Assembly: GCF_023822025.1 (NCBI RefSeq)
Contig: NZ_CP082909.1
Span: forward strand, 5,624,001 to 5,688,000
From: Endozoicomonas sp. 4G
GTDB lineage: Bacteria; Pseudomonadota; Gammaproteobacteria; Pseudomonadales; Endozoicomonadaceae
Length of the DNA stretch: 64,000 nt
Direction: 5' to 3'
Under the pieces are notes generated by a model. The model did not search any database and was not told the origin of the DNA. It was given only the letters and a program-made list of their open reading frames with translations. Shown here in pieces: positions 52,509-62,186 of this stretch (positions are counted from its first letter, which is position 1; every line of letters starts with the position of its first letter). The position numbers and the translations under genes were made by a program.

Positions 52509-52955
52509 TCAGCCAATAGCCTGATTCACAATCTCAACAATGTCAGCCGTCGAAGTAACGGCTTTCAGCTGGCTGCGAAAGTCTGCATGAACCAGCTTGC
52601 GTGACAGCTTGCTCAGTACTTTCAGTTGTTCACCGTCGTCAGTATCTGAAATGGCCAGGCAGAAAATATATTGAGCAGCGGTGTTGTCCGCCAGCCCCCA
52701 TTCAAGACCTTCCTGCAAACGAATGAAGAAAACCGTGGGTTCCTGCACGACAGCGTTCTTGCAATGAGGAATGGCAAAGCCATCCATAAAGCCAGTAGAG
52801 CCGAAGACTTCACGCGCTTTCAGCCCTTCAACAAAGGCATCGGCGTTGGAAATAACACCAGTTTCCAGGGCCACCTTGCTGATGGCTTCGAACAAGGCTT
52901 CTTTGGAGGATGCAGCAACATCCAGAATGACATTTTCTTGCTTAAGCATGAGCAA
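52509..52955 (-). CDS. PTS fructose-type EIIA
   Basis: A 148-residue EIIA-Fru/Ntr-type domain with the phospho-histidine in GFAIPHCKNAVVQEP (His64). It takes phosphate from HPr and passes it to the EIIB domain of the next protein. The start is within the last bases of the EIIBC gene (14-base overlap; a second ATG at 52949 is equally good). Together they match the parts of E. coli MngA (EIIABC), here as two proteins. Confidence 0.92.
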   Translation of the reverse strand: MLMLKQENVILDVAASSKEALFEAISKVALETGVISNADAFVEGLKAREVFGSTGFMDGFAIPHCKNAVVQEPTVFFIRLQEGLEWGLADNTAAQYIFCLAISDTDDGEQLKVLSKLSRKLVHADFRSQLKAVTSTADIVEIVNQAIG

Positions 52956-54456
52956 CTTCTCCTTTCTCTTCTTTAGCGGCTTCTCTAAGGGCTTTTTTCT
53001 GCGCCTGTTTCAGACCAAAACCAATGATGCAGGCGGTTACTGTGATGCCTACACAAATAGAGAAGATCCAGGGCACAAATGGCATGGGCTGTTCGATATA
53101 ACCGACAAAGGTACCCAGCGGCGAACCCAGGCCACCGTAGAATTTGGCACCAAATGCAGTCACCAAAGCACCGGCTACAGCGGAGCCAATCACGTTAGCG
53201 GGGATAAATACCAGTGGCTTACTGGCCGCAAAAGGAATCGCACCTTCAGTGATGCCCACCATACCCATGGCCATGGCGTTGTTACCCATAACAGTCTGGT
53301 CGGAGCTGAATAGATTTTTGAACAACTTGGTCGCCAGCCAGGCGCCCAGAGGTGCCACAGAGATCGCCGCCTGGGCCGCAGTGCCCGGTACAAAGTTTGC
53401 GCCCTGGATACCGTACTTGGCCACCGTATCGGTGAATACCGCGGTACCGAAAATCAGGGCAATCTTGTTAACCGGCCCACCCAGGTCAAAGCCGATCATG
53501 GCACCAATCAGCGCACCAATCAGAATCGGAGCCGCTGCATAAGCGTTAGACAAAGAGTTCAGGCCATCGTACATAGCGGTCATGATGGCAGCGATTGGAT
53601 GACCAATGCCGTAAAACACCACGACAAACACGGCAAATGTCGCCAGTAGCGGAATCACCATGATCGGTACGATGGGCATAATGATCTTCGGCCAGGGGAT
53701 TTGCTTCAGATATTTGACGATATAACCGGCCAGGAAGGCAACAATGATGGCACCCAGGAAACCTGCACCGGCTTCTGTGCCCAGAAAGGCCGGATCATTG
53801 ATGATGTAAGCACCGATCATGGCAGGGGCAATGGCCGGACGGTCCGCAATCGAGTAAGCGGTGAATCCGGCAAACAGCGGGATCATCAACTTAAAGCCGA
53901 TCTGGCCCAGGGCAAACAGTTTGCTTAGGAACAGACCGCTGGCGGTTTCTACATCAAACCCCCAGTTCACCAGGTTACCGGCTTCATCGGCAGAGAAGGC
54001 AAAAATGTTGGCAATAGCCAGCAACAGACCCGCCGAGATACACATCGGAATCATGTAGCTGATGCCACTCATCAGATGTTTTACGGCGCTGTTGTTGGTT
54101 TTGCCCAGGGAAACACTGCCGACGGTCTCACCCTTTACCGAGTGTTTTTCGGCGGTTTCAAAAGCCTGTTTGATCAGACCTTCAGGATCTTCAATCGCCG
54201 CTTTTACATAGGTTTTCAGAACACGTTTGTCGATAAAACGATCGAGGCTGACATCAATGTCCGCGGCAATGATGATGACATCGGCTTCCTGAATTTCCTT
54301 GGCAGTGAATTCATTTTCAACACCGATGGTGCCGTGGGTTTCTACTTTTACCTCGTAACCCATGGCTTTGGCAGTGCTCTCAAGGCTCTCTGCCGCCATG
54401 AACGTATGTGCTATGCCCGCGGCACACCCCGTAATGGCAAGGACTTTTTTACTCAT
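52942..54456 (-). CDS. PTS fructose-type EIIBC, alpha-mannoside permease
   Basis: A 504-residue inner membrane transporter. EIIB (about 1-100) has the Cys loop ITGCAAGIAHTFMAAESLES (Cys11). EIIC (about 125-485) has the family segments YSIADRPAIAPAMIGAYIIN, FDLGGPVNKIAL and GITEGAIPFA. It imports and phosphorylates a sugar. Next to the GH38 mannosidase the likely substrate is an alpha-mannoside, as for E. coli MngA (2-O-alpha-mannosyl-D-glycerate), but the actual compound may differ. It follows the mannosidase gene by 9 bp. Confidence 0.92.
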   Translation of the reverse strand: MSKKVLAITGCAAGIAHTFMAAESLESTAKAMGYEVKVETHGTIGVENEFTAKEIQEADVIIIAADIDVSLDRFIDKRVLKTYVKAAIEDPEGLIKQAFETAEKHSVKGETVGSVSLGKTNNSAVKHLMSGISYMIPMCISAGLLLAIANIFAFSADEAGNLVNWGFDVETASGLFLSKLFALGQIGFKLMIPLFAGFTAYSIADRPAIAPAMIGAYIINDPAFLGTEAGAGFLGAIIVAFLAGYIVKYLKQIPWPKIIMPIVPIMVIPLLATFAVFVVVFYGIGHPIAAIMTAMYDGLNSLSNAYAAAPILIGALIGAMIGFDLGGPVNKIALIFGTAVFTDTVAKYGIQGANFVPGTAAQAAISVAPLGAWLATKLFKNLFSSDQTVMGNNAMAMGMVGITEGAIPFAASKPLVFIPANVIGSAVAGALVTAFGAKFYGGLGSPLGTFVGYIEQPMPFVPWIFSICVGITVTACIIGFGLKQAQKKALREAAKEEKGEVAHA

Positions 54457-54465
54457 CAGTCACTC

Positions 54466-57141
54466 TCAAAGTTCAATCAGGAAGGTTTTGATTTCGCCCG
54501 GTTTCATGGTGTCCAGGTCGATCGTGTTGTCGAAAACGGCCAGCTGAGAACGCTCGGTCAGGTCGGTCTCCGTTAACCGTTTCGGTGCTGTGTTGAATTC
54601 AATGGTTGCGCTTACCCGTTGCTCATTACTGGCATTGAGCAGGCGGAGAATATAGCTACGGCCATCGTCTGCCAGCTTGAACAAAGAACTGACCAGCTGG
54701 TCGCTGAGTTCTATCTTGCTGAACAACTGGAATTCACTGTCCAGTTCACGGCGCATACGGTTGGAGACAAAATATTTCAGAGGGCCGGTAAAACGGTTCA
54801 ACTCCTGCTTTTGATAGTGCAGAACCGGTGTCGTCCAGTTCTGTTGCCGTTTGCGCAGTTCTGCGAAGTGGAATTGAGTGTCCAGACTGATGGCAAACTC
54901 ACATTCAAGGCTTTGCAAAAGCTGGCTGTCCGGTGTCGGGATATAGCGGTATTCATTGCCTGATGCCTTACCGGGACGACGCTGAAGCTCTGGCTTACCG
55001 AGCCAGCCAACACTTCGGAAAGCGGTCAATTCAATAAATTGTCCCTGGTCGCCGGTGATCTCGTATTCTTTGATGCCACGGGTAAAGGCTGTGACAGAGC
55101 TTTGATCATCATGTAGGTTGACGATGTTCAGCATGGGATAAATGCCGGTGGGTTCTTCGTTCCAACCCAGCGCCTGCCAGTTATCCATTTCAGTTTGACG
55201 AACAGGGCGCTCAATGCAGCCGAATGGCGTATCAGCAAAAGACGTCGTTGCCTGAATACCAGTATTAATCCGAACTCTCAGGCGGTGATCTTTACAAGTG
55301 TTGTCCACTTGCAAACGACATTGCAGCAGACCGTTGTTTTCCAGAGAAATTTGCAGGCTGTAGGGCAGTTTTTTCAACGTACTGCTGCGCATCTGACCTG
55401 CAATCGCTTCCGGCAATTCAATGCTGCTTCTGATTGTCAGGGTCTGGGTGAGCGAGTGGGCTTCGGCAGAGCATTCGGCATCGGTAAAATCGAATGCCAG
55501 AGGCTCGTCCCCCACCAGCGGTGAGTAATCGTAGGTATCACCGTCATCGGCTTGATCGACCAGCATGATCAAGTTGTTGAGCAGTCTGCCTGTGCTTTTT
55601 TCTTTAAGGTTCAGTTGACCGTTACTGACTGTCAGTTGGTAGTGATCATCTTCAATAGCCGCCAGAACCATTTCCTGCCGGGTAACGGAGTGTTCCTGCC
55701 CCCCTTCTTCAACGTTCAGGTTGCAATAAGAAAGCGGTTTCATTGCCTGTCTGAAAGCAATATCAGTCTCGTAGTAATACAACTCTGGATCGTTTTCGCT
55801 TTCGTCCCGTTTGATGGAACCGTTGTAGACCTTACGGATGGCTTCCACTTCAAAAGGAATGCTCTGACCCTTCAGGGTGATGTCAAAACAAGGCTTTTTG
55901 GTACTGATGGTGGCTGTGATTTTCTTGTCTGACGGGTAAGCCAAAGTATTGAACAGTGTCAGGGTACTGTCTTGCGGCGTTGCTTCAGAAATCTTGCGAA
56001 TCAGGTAATCAATATGGGCATCAATCCGCTCATCGGCATTAATAAACCGGTTTAGAATCTGGTAGTTGGTTTTGTCGGTATTACAGCCACAGGCACTGTC
56101 ATGGGCATGGTTTTTCAGAACCCCTTTCCAGATGTTGTCAAGGGTTCCACGCTTGTGTTCCAGCCCCAGGGCGGCTCCCACGGCCATCAGAGGCTCCAGG
56201 GTATTGATGAGCTTGCGCTCTACCCGGTCATTCATATATTTATGGTCGTAGCGTGAGGAGTAGATGGAGCGATGTATTTTGGAGTTCTCGGAGTCCAGCA
56301 TTTCGCCGTGGATCGTTGCCAGTTTGTCGGTGTCGATCGCTTCGAATACTTGTCCGTAGTCGCTTTCTATAAATTCATACTCTGCAACTTCACGATTGGC
56401 CCTGGCTATTTTTGCTTTAAAGTCGAAGTCCACATAACGCTGGTCGCCCCCGACGGGAAAGACACCAAAATCAAAGTGCGAGGCCTGGCTGTTGGTGTCG
56501 GCGGTAGAACGGATATCGTGTTCATTCCCCCAGATCAGCGCACCGCCGGGGTAGTAACCTTCACGAATGTTGTAGCAGGTCAGTGCAGAACCATCTTCGC
56601 TTTGCCACAAAAATTCACGATAGGCACTCTTGCGGCTGGACAGCCCACGCCAGAACACAAAGCGGGTCAGACCAAACCCATTAAAGATTTTTGGCATATC
56701 CTGACTTTGGCCAAAGGAGTCCGGAACATAGGCGATGTCCATGGAGTGACCCATGGCTTGCGCGTAGTGATAACCGGTCTGGAGATTTTTGACGATGGCT
56801 TCACCCGCCACAATCATCAGGTCCGATTGTGTGTACCAGGGGCCAATCAGCAGTCGCTTGTCTGCTACCTGCCTGGCAATGGCTTCACGGTTCTGGGGGC
56901 AATTACTGAGATGGTCTTCAATCAGGCTGGTCTGGCCATCCAGCAGATAGCTTTGCAGCAGGTTGGCATCCAGCGCATACAGCAGCTCGTCCATGTGATA
57001 GTCGAGCTGGATTTGCGACTCATTCTGGGTGAAATACCACTCATAATCCCAATGGGTGTGGGCAATGGTATACATCTTTTTGACTTTAGAAGGGCTGTCT
57101 CCAGACGACACTTTCTGAGCTTGAGGGTCGTGGGCTGTCAT
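54466..57141 (-). CDS. Alpha-mannosidase, GH38 (MngB-like)
   Basis: A cytoplasmic GH38 enzyme that hydrolyses the (phosphorylated) alpha-mannoside brought in by the PTS. The HTHWDYEWYFTQNES zinc motif, YVPDSFGQSQDMPKIFNGFG with the catalytic Asp region and VLKNHAHDSACGCNTD (His/Asp) are all present; the C-terminal beta domains fill residues about 450-890. I place the start at 57141 (MTAHDPQAQKVSSG; 891 residues), since the longer frame to 57231 crosses the likely promoter. The region before it holds a short dyad (GAACGATTGTTC, 57214-57225) that could be an operator. First gene of the operon. Confidence 0.92.
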   Translation of the reverse strand: MTAHDPQAQKVSSGDSPSKVKKMYTIAHTHWDYEWYFTQNESQIQLDYHMDELLYALDANLLQSYLLDGQTSLIEDHLSNCPQNREAIARQVADKRLLIGPWYTQSDLMIVAGEAIVKNLQTGYHYAQAMGHSMDIAYVPDSFGQSQDMPKIFNGFGLTRFVFWRGLSSRKSAYREFLWQSEDGSALTCYNIREGYYPGGALIWGNEHDIRSTADTNSQASHFDFGVFPVGGDQRYVDFDFKAKIARANREVAEYEFIESDYGQVFEAIDTDKLATIHGEMLDSENSKIHRSIYSSRYDHKYMNDRVERKLINTLEPLMAVGAALGLEHKRGTLDNIWKGVLKNHAHDSACGCNTDKTNYQILNRFINADERIDAHIDYLIRKISEATPQDSTLTLFNTLAYPSDKKITATISTKKPCFDITLKGQSIPFEVEAIRKVYNGSIKRDESENDPELYYYETDIAFRQAMKPLSYCNLNVEEGGQEHSVTRQEMVLAAIEDDHYQLTVSNGQLNLKEKSTGRLLNNLIMLVDQADDGDTYDYSPLVGDEPLAFDFTDAECSAEAHSLTQTLTIRSSIELPEAIAGQMRSSTLKKLPYSLQISLENNGLLQCRLQVDNTCKDHRLRVRINTGIQATTSFADTPFGCIERPVRQTEMDNWQALGWNEEPTGIYPMLNIVNLHDDQSSVTAFTRGIKEYEITGDQGQFIELTAFRSVGWLGKPELQRRPGKASGNEYRYIPTPDSQLLQSLECEFAISLDTQFHFAELRKRQQNWTTPVLHYQKQELNRFTGPLKYFVSNRMRRELDSEFQLFSKIELSDQLVSSLFKLADDGRSYILRLLNASNEQRVSATIEFNTAPKRLTETDLTERSQLAVFDNTIDLDTMKPGEIKTFLIEL

Positions 57142-57272
57142 TGGCAATCTGTGTGAAAGTTTGGAATGGATTGCACTATATTCAATTGCCGTTGATGACA
57201 GTATCTGATATTTGAACGATTGTTCGCACATTTGTATCAGTTTGATGAAAACTTGACCCCGGTCAAAAACTG

Positions 57273-58667
57273 TTGTTTATCGAAAATGACTTGCAGCCTT
57301 TCATCGATCAACTAAAACATGCTTATAGGTATGTCACTGAACCCCGCCCTGAAGGCTGTCTCTTAGTCAGATCTCCACACCCCTCGTTACCCGGTAGGTG
57401 TGGAGACGGTCTTGCAGTTTCGCCCAGCCTTCCCAAACAACTAACCATCCCGGAATGCCTGTTCGTTTGGAGTCACACCAGCCACCCACTTTCGCTATGG
57501 TTTGGAGTAGCCAGGCCAGTGTTGGTACTTTTTTGGGCAGAGCTTTGCTCTTGTATGACCGAAAATGAGGCGGGTATCCCTGTGTTCATGGCTCCTGCCA
57601 GCGGCAATGTAAACGACAAAACATATTTTCAGGAAATTATTAAAAATCATCTGTCGTCTTTTAAGGCTGCCTTGAATAGCCGCTATCTGGTTGCTGATGC
57701 CGCCATGTATGTCGCAGAAACCCTTCAGTCGCTTGACGAGCAAAAGCAGCTGTTTATCTCCCGGGTGCCCCTGAATATCAAGGATGTAAAGGATCTGGCC
57801 TGCAAAGCGCCAGCGATGTCACTGGAGCCTGTTGAAGGCTATGAAGATTATTACTCAGCTGAAGTGCCTTCCTGCTATGGGGAGGTTCAACAACGATGGT
57901 TCTTGTTTCTCAACAAAAAGCGCAGGCATAATGAACAGAAAACACTGAGCCGAAAGATGCAGAAGCAGTCACTGAAAGAGGCCCGCGATCTCGAGAAGCT
58001 GAGTAAAAAAGCCTTTCTGTGCCGGGACGATGCATTGAAGTCTTTTGCCTTGTGGCAGAAACAATCAAAACTCTGTCAAAGTGAAACAGAGCCTGAGGTT
58101 ATCTGTAAACCCTGTTATTCCGGCAAAGGAAGACCATCGCCGGATAGCAAGCCTGATCACTTCGAGTACTTTGTGCAAGCCGAATGCTTTGTTTCCTGCG
58201 AGAAAAGGGAGAATGCACAGGCCTCACTGGGTTGTTTTATCCTGGGCACCAATGAACTGGATCAAGATAGTTTGAATGCCTCTGAGCTGCTGTCTACCTA
58301 CAAGTCACAACAACAGGTTGAAGGTGGCTTTCGGTTCCTGAAGAGTCCGGATTTTCTGGTTTCTTCACTCTATCTGAAGAAAGCGGAACGCATTGAAGCC
58401 CTGTTAATGGTGATGACTCTGTGCCTGATGGTCTATGCTGCTATCCAGCACAGAATAAGGCAGGAACTGAAAAAGCAGAGTCGTGTATTTCCAGACCAGA
58501 AAAAAAAGCCTTGCCAGAACCCAACGGCGAGATGGGTATTTTTCTGTTTTCAAGGGATTAGTGTATTGACGGTCAATAGTCAGGAGGAGCATGTGGTCGG
58601 CTTGAAGGAAAGGCAGTGGACGATCATTCAAATTTTGGGCATTTTTTACGAGTCGGTGTATTCCTGA
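57273..58667 (+). mobile_element. Transposase ORF, IS1634-like, damaged at its 5' end
   Basis: The ORF of 464 codons is a DDE transposase from about residue 110 on: PVFMAPASGNVNDKTYFQEI, SRYLVADAAMYVAETLQSL (second catalytic Asp) and YKSQQQVEGGFRFLKSPDFL (catalytic Glu), then a helical tail. IS1634-type transposases are usually 500-600 residues and carry their first Asp upstream. Here that part is replaced by a sequence sharing 24 bases with the IS200/IS605-like remnant at 49366-49389 (reverse strand), then unrelated sequence. The element is therefore very likely inactive. I could not define its ends. Confidence 0.75.
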
Positions 58668-58859
58668 CAGGGGTGATGAAAGACGGTTTTAACGAACATT
58701 GCGGAATGCTCCATCCACAGCGGCACTGTCTGGCATCCTCCTTCTACCGATTACCCGTCCCAAAGTACAGGCACCTTTGCGGGAGCACAGCGGTGGCTTG
58801 CTGTGCACTGAGTCAGCGACAAGCTTGAGGCCAATGCATCAGCTTAAAGAGCCATCAGC
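58668..58859. other. Gene-free stretch with a short direct repeat
   Basis: It separates the damaged transposase from the beta-helix gene. A 16-base direct repeat (CATCAGCTTAAAGAGC, 58838-58868) lies at its end and overlaps the last codons of the minus-strand gene. No gene recognised. Confidence 0.4.
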
Positions 58860-60767
58860 TTAAAGAGCCTGTAATATGGACAGGGTGGTTATGATTCCCA
58901 AAGCCGTAGTGACTGCGGTGGTGCCCGCTGATGATGAAGTGGGAGCCGCTGTCGCGTCGGTGTCGGTAAGGCACGTAACAGTGCCGGGCTGGCAAACTTC
59001 TGTGTCAAAGACGAATTGACCTTCGAAGTTGGTCAGTCCACAGCAGGGAGTCTCAAGGGAGTCATTGATGGCTGTCCAGGTATTAGCCAAGCGGTTGCCA
59101 CTCGGTGGCGTCGTTGGCAGAGCGGTTGAACTTACCAGGTTCCGGCACACGTTCGACACGTCTTTCGGCATTTTTGAAAGAGCTTTCATGCTGAATTGTT
59201 GCTGGGGTTGGTGCCAGGCTCTGGTACCCTGAAGGTGATTACAAACCAGGGCCAGCGCAAGCTCTCCCTTGACCGCTATGGCTGTCTGTGTGGCACGGAT
59301 CTGATTGCCAGCCAGATAAAAAACAGCAGGAACGACGGTATCTTTTACGGGCCCTGAGAGAACGAACCCTCCCTTGTCAATAGAGTCGCCAGATGCGCTG
59401 CCGACATTGGAAATGTCAATGAGGTTTTCACGTACCCTGATATAGCTTCCGGTCGCCAGCCTTAACACACCCGCATGATCCATATTGCCCTCGAATGTGT
59501 TGCTAATAACAGATAATTGCCCCGACTGTTTCACAATGGCAGGAAGATGAATAAATAACCCTTGATTGAGAATGTCATGGGGAACACGTTGGTCGACCAT
59601 CGAGTCGTACTTTTCACCGATGATCCTGTTATTAGCGAACCGTAAGTTCGGGCCCTGGATCCAATTAGCAGCCGACGCATCCAGAAATTTCGCGCAATTA
59701 AGGGTAACAGCTGCCCGGGCGGGGCCATGAAACAGGTTGTCTTCTACCATCAGCTTCCGGTTATAGCACTCTGCGAAAACAATGGAGTCAATGGGGTGAT
59801 GTCCATCATTTCGAGCTGGCCGAAAAGTAATATGTTTTATATGGCTGTCTCTGGTATCGCTAAGCTGGAAGTCGTCTTTGGCTCCAACCCTGATCAAATG
59901 ATGGTGTTTAAATCCTGGCCGGTCCCTGATAACGATTTCAGAGTCATCATCAGCAGCCCCAATAATAGCCTGACCATCCTTTAGGGAGATTTCGTGGTCA
60001 GTAAAGTATTCAACCGGCGTTTTACCCGTCACGGAAGTCGTTGATGGTACGGAGGACGTTGCTGATGATCCGGAGGAAGTCGCTGATGGTCCGGAGACCG
60101 TTTCGGAGGACAATAATACGACGGCATTCGGTGGAGTCCGTTTGATTAACGCACTTAAATCCTGTGCCGGGTCGGCACTGAGAACAACACACTGTCGTCC
60201 ACTAAACAGATCTTTATACTGGTCTAGCTTTTTTTGAACACCCATGGACTGCCCTGTAAGAAAGTCGCACAAGACTGTCGGACGCGGCGTGCTCGGACAG
60301 GCAGGAGCGGTTGGACAGGCGGGGCAGTCATCAGGAAAAACGGGGTCTGGAGGGACAGTGGTAAAGAGGAATCGATTTTCGACGTTTATCAAGCTGTCGT
60401 TGGCACGAGCAGAGGGGTTGTCACGTCTGGGTTTCCAGATATTGGTGAGTGTTCCGCCACACTGAGCTTGCTGTTTTGATGGCTCAATGGCTATCAGGGG
60501 ATATTGCCTTCGAGCTTGAAACCATGGTCGCTCCCCAGTCAGGTTATTACAGGCAAGATCCACTGCAACTCGCGACTCGATATTGAAAACTGAATGTGTG
60601 ACTTTGATATTATTACCGGCCACTTTAAAGAGAGGAGGTTTTTCATTATTGTTGTTATTCTCAAGACCTGAAAGCGAAAAGCCACCTAATCGCCAACGTC
60701 GACGTCCACCAGCAATCGATAGCGGACCGTCATTGTCAATGTCGACAGTATTGTTGAAGATCTTCAT
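58860..60767 (-). CDS. Beta-helix-like exported protein, 5' part lost to an insertion
   Basis: The 635-codon ORF encodes the second half of one beta-helix module (to about residue 155) and then a complete second module (about 165-600) with repeated short beta-turn segments (NRKLMVEDNLFHGPARAAV, LRFANNRIIGEKYD, IRVRENLIDISN). It ends in a Ser/Thr/Ala-rich stretch and a hydrophobic tail (LGIITTLSILQAL). It lacks a signal peptide at its first ATG; reading upstream (LGTVGRFHLGSGTDMKIFNN) shows the true protein continues until a 162-bp element. The upstream part lies at 60976-61799. Such repeats suggest a surface protein that binds sugar polymers. Confidence 0.75.
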   Translation of the reverse strand: MKIFNNTVDIDNDGPLSIAGGRRRWRLGGFSLSGLENNNNNEKPPLFKVAGNNIKVTHSVFNIESRVAVDLACNNLTGERPWFQARRQYPLIAIEPSKQQAQCGGTLTNIWKPRRDNPSARANDSLINVENRFLFTTVPPDPVFPDDCPACPTAPACPSTPRPTVLCDFLTGQSMGVQKKLDQYKDLFSGRQCVVLSADPAQDLSALIKRTPPNAVVLLSSETVSGPSATSSGSSATSSVPSTTSVTGKTPVEYFTDHEISLKDGQAIIGAADDDSEIVIRDRPGFKHHHLIRVGAKDDFQLSDTRDSHIKHITFRPARNDGHHPIDSIVFAECYNRKLMVEDNLFHGPARAAVTLNCAKFLDASAANWIQGPNLRFANNRIIGEKYDSMVDQRVPHDILNQGLFIHLPAIVKQSGQLSVISNTFEGNMDHAGVLRLATGSYIRVRENLIDISNVGSASGDSIDKGGFVLSGPVKDTVVPAVFYLAGNQIRATQTAIAVKGELALALVCNHLQGTRAWHQPQQQFSMKALSKMPKDVSNVCRNLVSSTALPTTPPSGNRLANTWTAINDSLETPCCGLTNFEGQFVFDTEVCQPGTVTCLTDTDATAAPTSSSAGTTAVTTALGIITTLSILQAL

Positions 60768-60809
60768 ATCGGTTCCGGAGCCAAGGTGAAACCGACCTAC
60801 AGTCCCTAG

Positions 60810-60971
60810 CCCGGATATTTCATAAACGTGCTCCCGATCTCGCTTGTCCTTTGCCGCTCTAAGGGAGTTTTGCTCAGTCGACCGTACTCCCCGGTACGGC
60901 GCTCCCTCGCAAAATCCCTTAGAGCGACAAAGTCCTGCGCGAGATTCGGGGCAGTTTATGAAATATCCGGG
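60810..60971. mobile_element. 162-bp inverted-repeat element with CTAG flanks (MITE)
   Basis: Its ends are perfect 18-bp inverted repeats (CCCGGATATTTCATAAAC at the left, its complement at the right), and the whole forms a long hairpin with inner arms around CGCTCTAAGGGA and TCCCTTAGAGCG and a GTACTCCCCGGTAC centre. CTAG flanks both sides and looks like a 4-bp target duplication. Removing 166 bp restores a continuous beta-helix reading frame. No ORF inside. The ends recall IS1380-type elements, but that is only a guess. Confidence 0.85.
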
Positions 60972-61799
60972 CTAGTTTGCCGCTGAGTGTGTTTCCAGAG
61001 AAGTGGAGCGTATCTGACTCGCCCTTCACGTTAGGAAGATTAACCAATAATACCGTCTCTGGAAGGAAGACTCTTCGTATACCATCTGTAAATATGAATG
61101 TCTCACTTGTGATCACGTTGTTGGTAAACTTCAGGATTGGACCCGTGAAAGCGAAACCCTTGATAGGTTGTATTGATTGGCTACAAACGAGGAGAAGGAC
61201 AGCCTCCCGTTGATGAAAAATGAATTTGTTGTCTTCTACAATCAGTTTCCGGTTAAAACACTTTGCATCGATAATGCTGTTTAGGCCGCCCCCACAAGCA
61301 TTCATAGGCTTGAAAGTAATGAGTTTGATACGACTATCTCTTATTTCTGGAAACGTGAAACTGTTTTGCTTACCAATTTTGATCATTTCTTCGCCATAAA
61401 ACGTCACCCGATCCTCGATGACGATTTCAAAACCGTCATCAGGAGCCCCTATAATCTCGTGGCCGTTTTTCAACGTGATGGGACCATTAATATAGTGTTT
61501 AGATTCACTCTTTTTACCGGGTACCGGACTAACCGAAGGGGCGGAGGAGAGTAGCATTATGGTGTTCTCAGGAGTGTCTTCTACCACCTTATTGACATTT
61601 ATAGTCGAATTGGTAGCGATAACAATGCACTTTCGTCCGGGAAAGTTATTCTCGCTAGCCAACAGCCTCTTAACCCATCTGATGAAGAACGATCCGTTGC
61701 AAAAGTACTGCAATTAGCGGGAGTGGCCTGAAGATCCAGAGCCTGTAACAGAAGTACGGTTGTGATTAACCAGACCAGATAATATTTCAACTTCATCAT
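60919..61799 (-). pseudogene. 5' part of the split beta-helix gene
   Basis: The start MMKLKYYLVWLITTVLLLQA is a signal peptide in one frame (61599-61799). From about 61713 the sequence matching module 2 continues in another frame (LQYFCNGSFFIRWVKRLL, FPGRKCIVIATNSTIN), so there is also a frameshift near 61711-61735. The frame then runs to the insertion at LHFSGNTLSGKLARIFHK, the last six residues of which are encoded by the element. It aligns with module 2 of the downstream part (for example NTLSGKL with NTFEGNM). The gene is broken at two places. Confidence 0.78.
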
Positions 61800-61865
61800 G
61801 CTCAGGACTCCCCGGAGAAGGTATCAGGTTACAGAGCCAGTGCTATGGGTAGAGTGGTTATCGTA
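61800..61865 (-). pseudogene. Tail of a second beta-helix gene
   Basis: The minus strand reads ITTLPIALAL then TAA at about 61833-61862, like the hydrophobic end (ITTLSILQAL) of the gene at 58860. Downstream of it lies the leader of the gene starting at 61799. Everything before this tail has been replaced by the IS200/IS605-like end at 61866-61962. Confidence 0.65.
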
Positions 61866-61962
61866 TGAGCGTAAAACCCTGTACTTTGAGCACGGGGATG
61901 TAAGCTCGGCTTGCAGAAGTTGTAGAAATCCCCGTCATTCACGGCGGGGAGGATGTCAAGAC
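61866..61962. mobile_element. IS200/IS605-type end, remnant
   Basis: The sequence GTACTTTGAGCACGGGGATG and the hairpin 61930-61949 (CCCCGTCATTCACGGCGGGG) followed by AGGATGTCAAG are typical of the 3' end of IS605/TnpB elements, the region that also gives the guide RNA. No tnpA or tnpB is next to it. It joins the tail of one beta-helix gene to the 5' part of another. Confidence 0.6.
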
Positions 61963-62154
61963 TCCAGTGGGCACGGCAACGGTTGAACCTACGGCATTCT
62001 GGCTCACGATCGACACGTCTTTCCCCGCCGTCGCATCAGGCAGCGTCATTGCGTTGCATGATGCACCTGCAATGCTTCGAGCCCGTGAGTACAGAGCCTG
62101 TAACAGGAATACAGCAGCGATTAACCAGATCGTGTAATGTTTCAACTTCATCAT
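61963..62154 (-). pseudogene. Start of a second beta-helix gene (truncated)
   Basis: The ORF starts MMKLKHYTIWLIAAVFLLQA, a signal peptide nearly identical in pattern to the one at 61799, and goes on for about 40 residues until the IS200/IS605-like end, where the frame stops. This is the 5' end of the gene whose tail lies at 61800-61865. The 5' leader also matches that of the first gene (GGAGAAGGTATCAGGTTACA). Confidence 0.7.
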
Positions 62155-62186
62155 GCTCAGGACCCTCAGGAGAAGGTATCAGGTTA

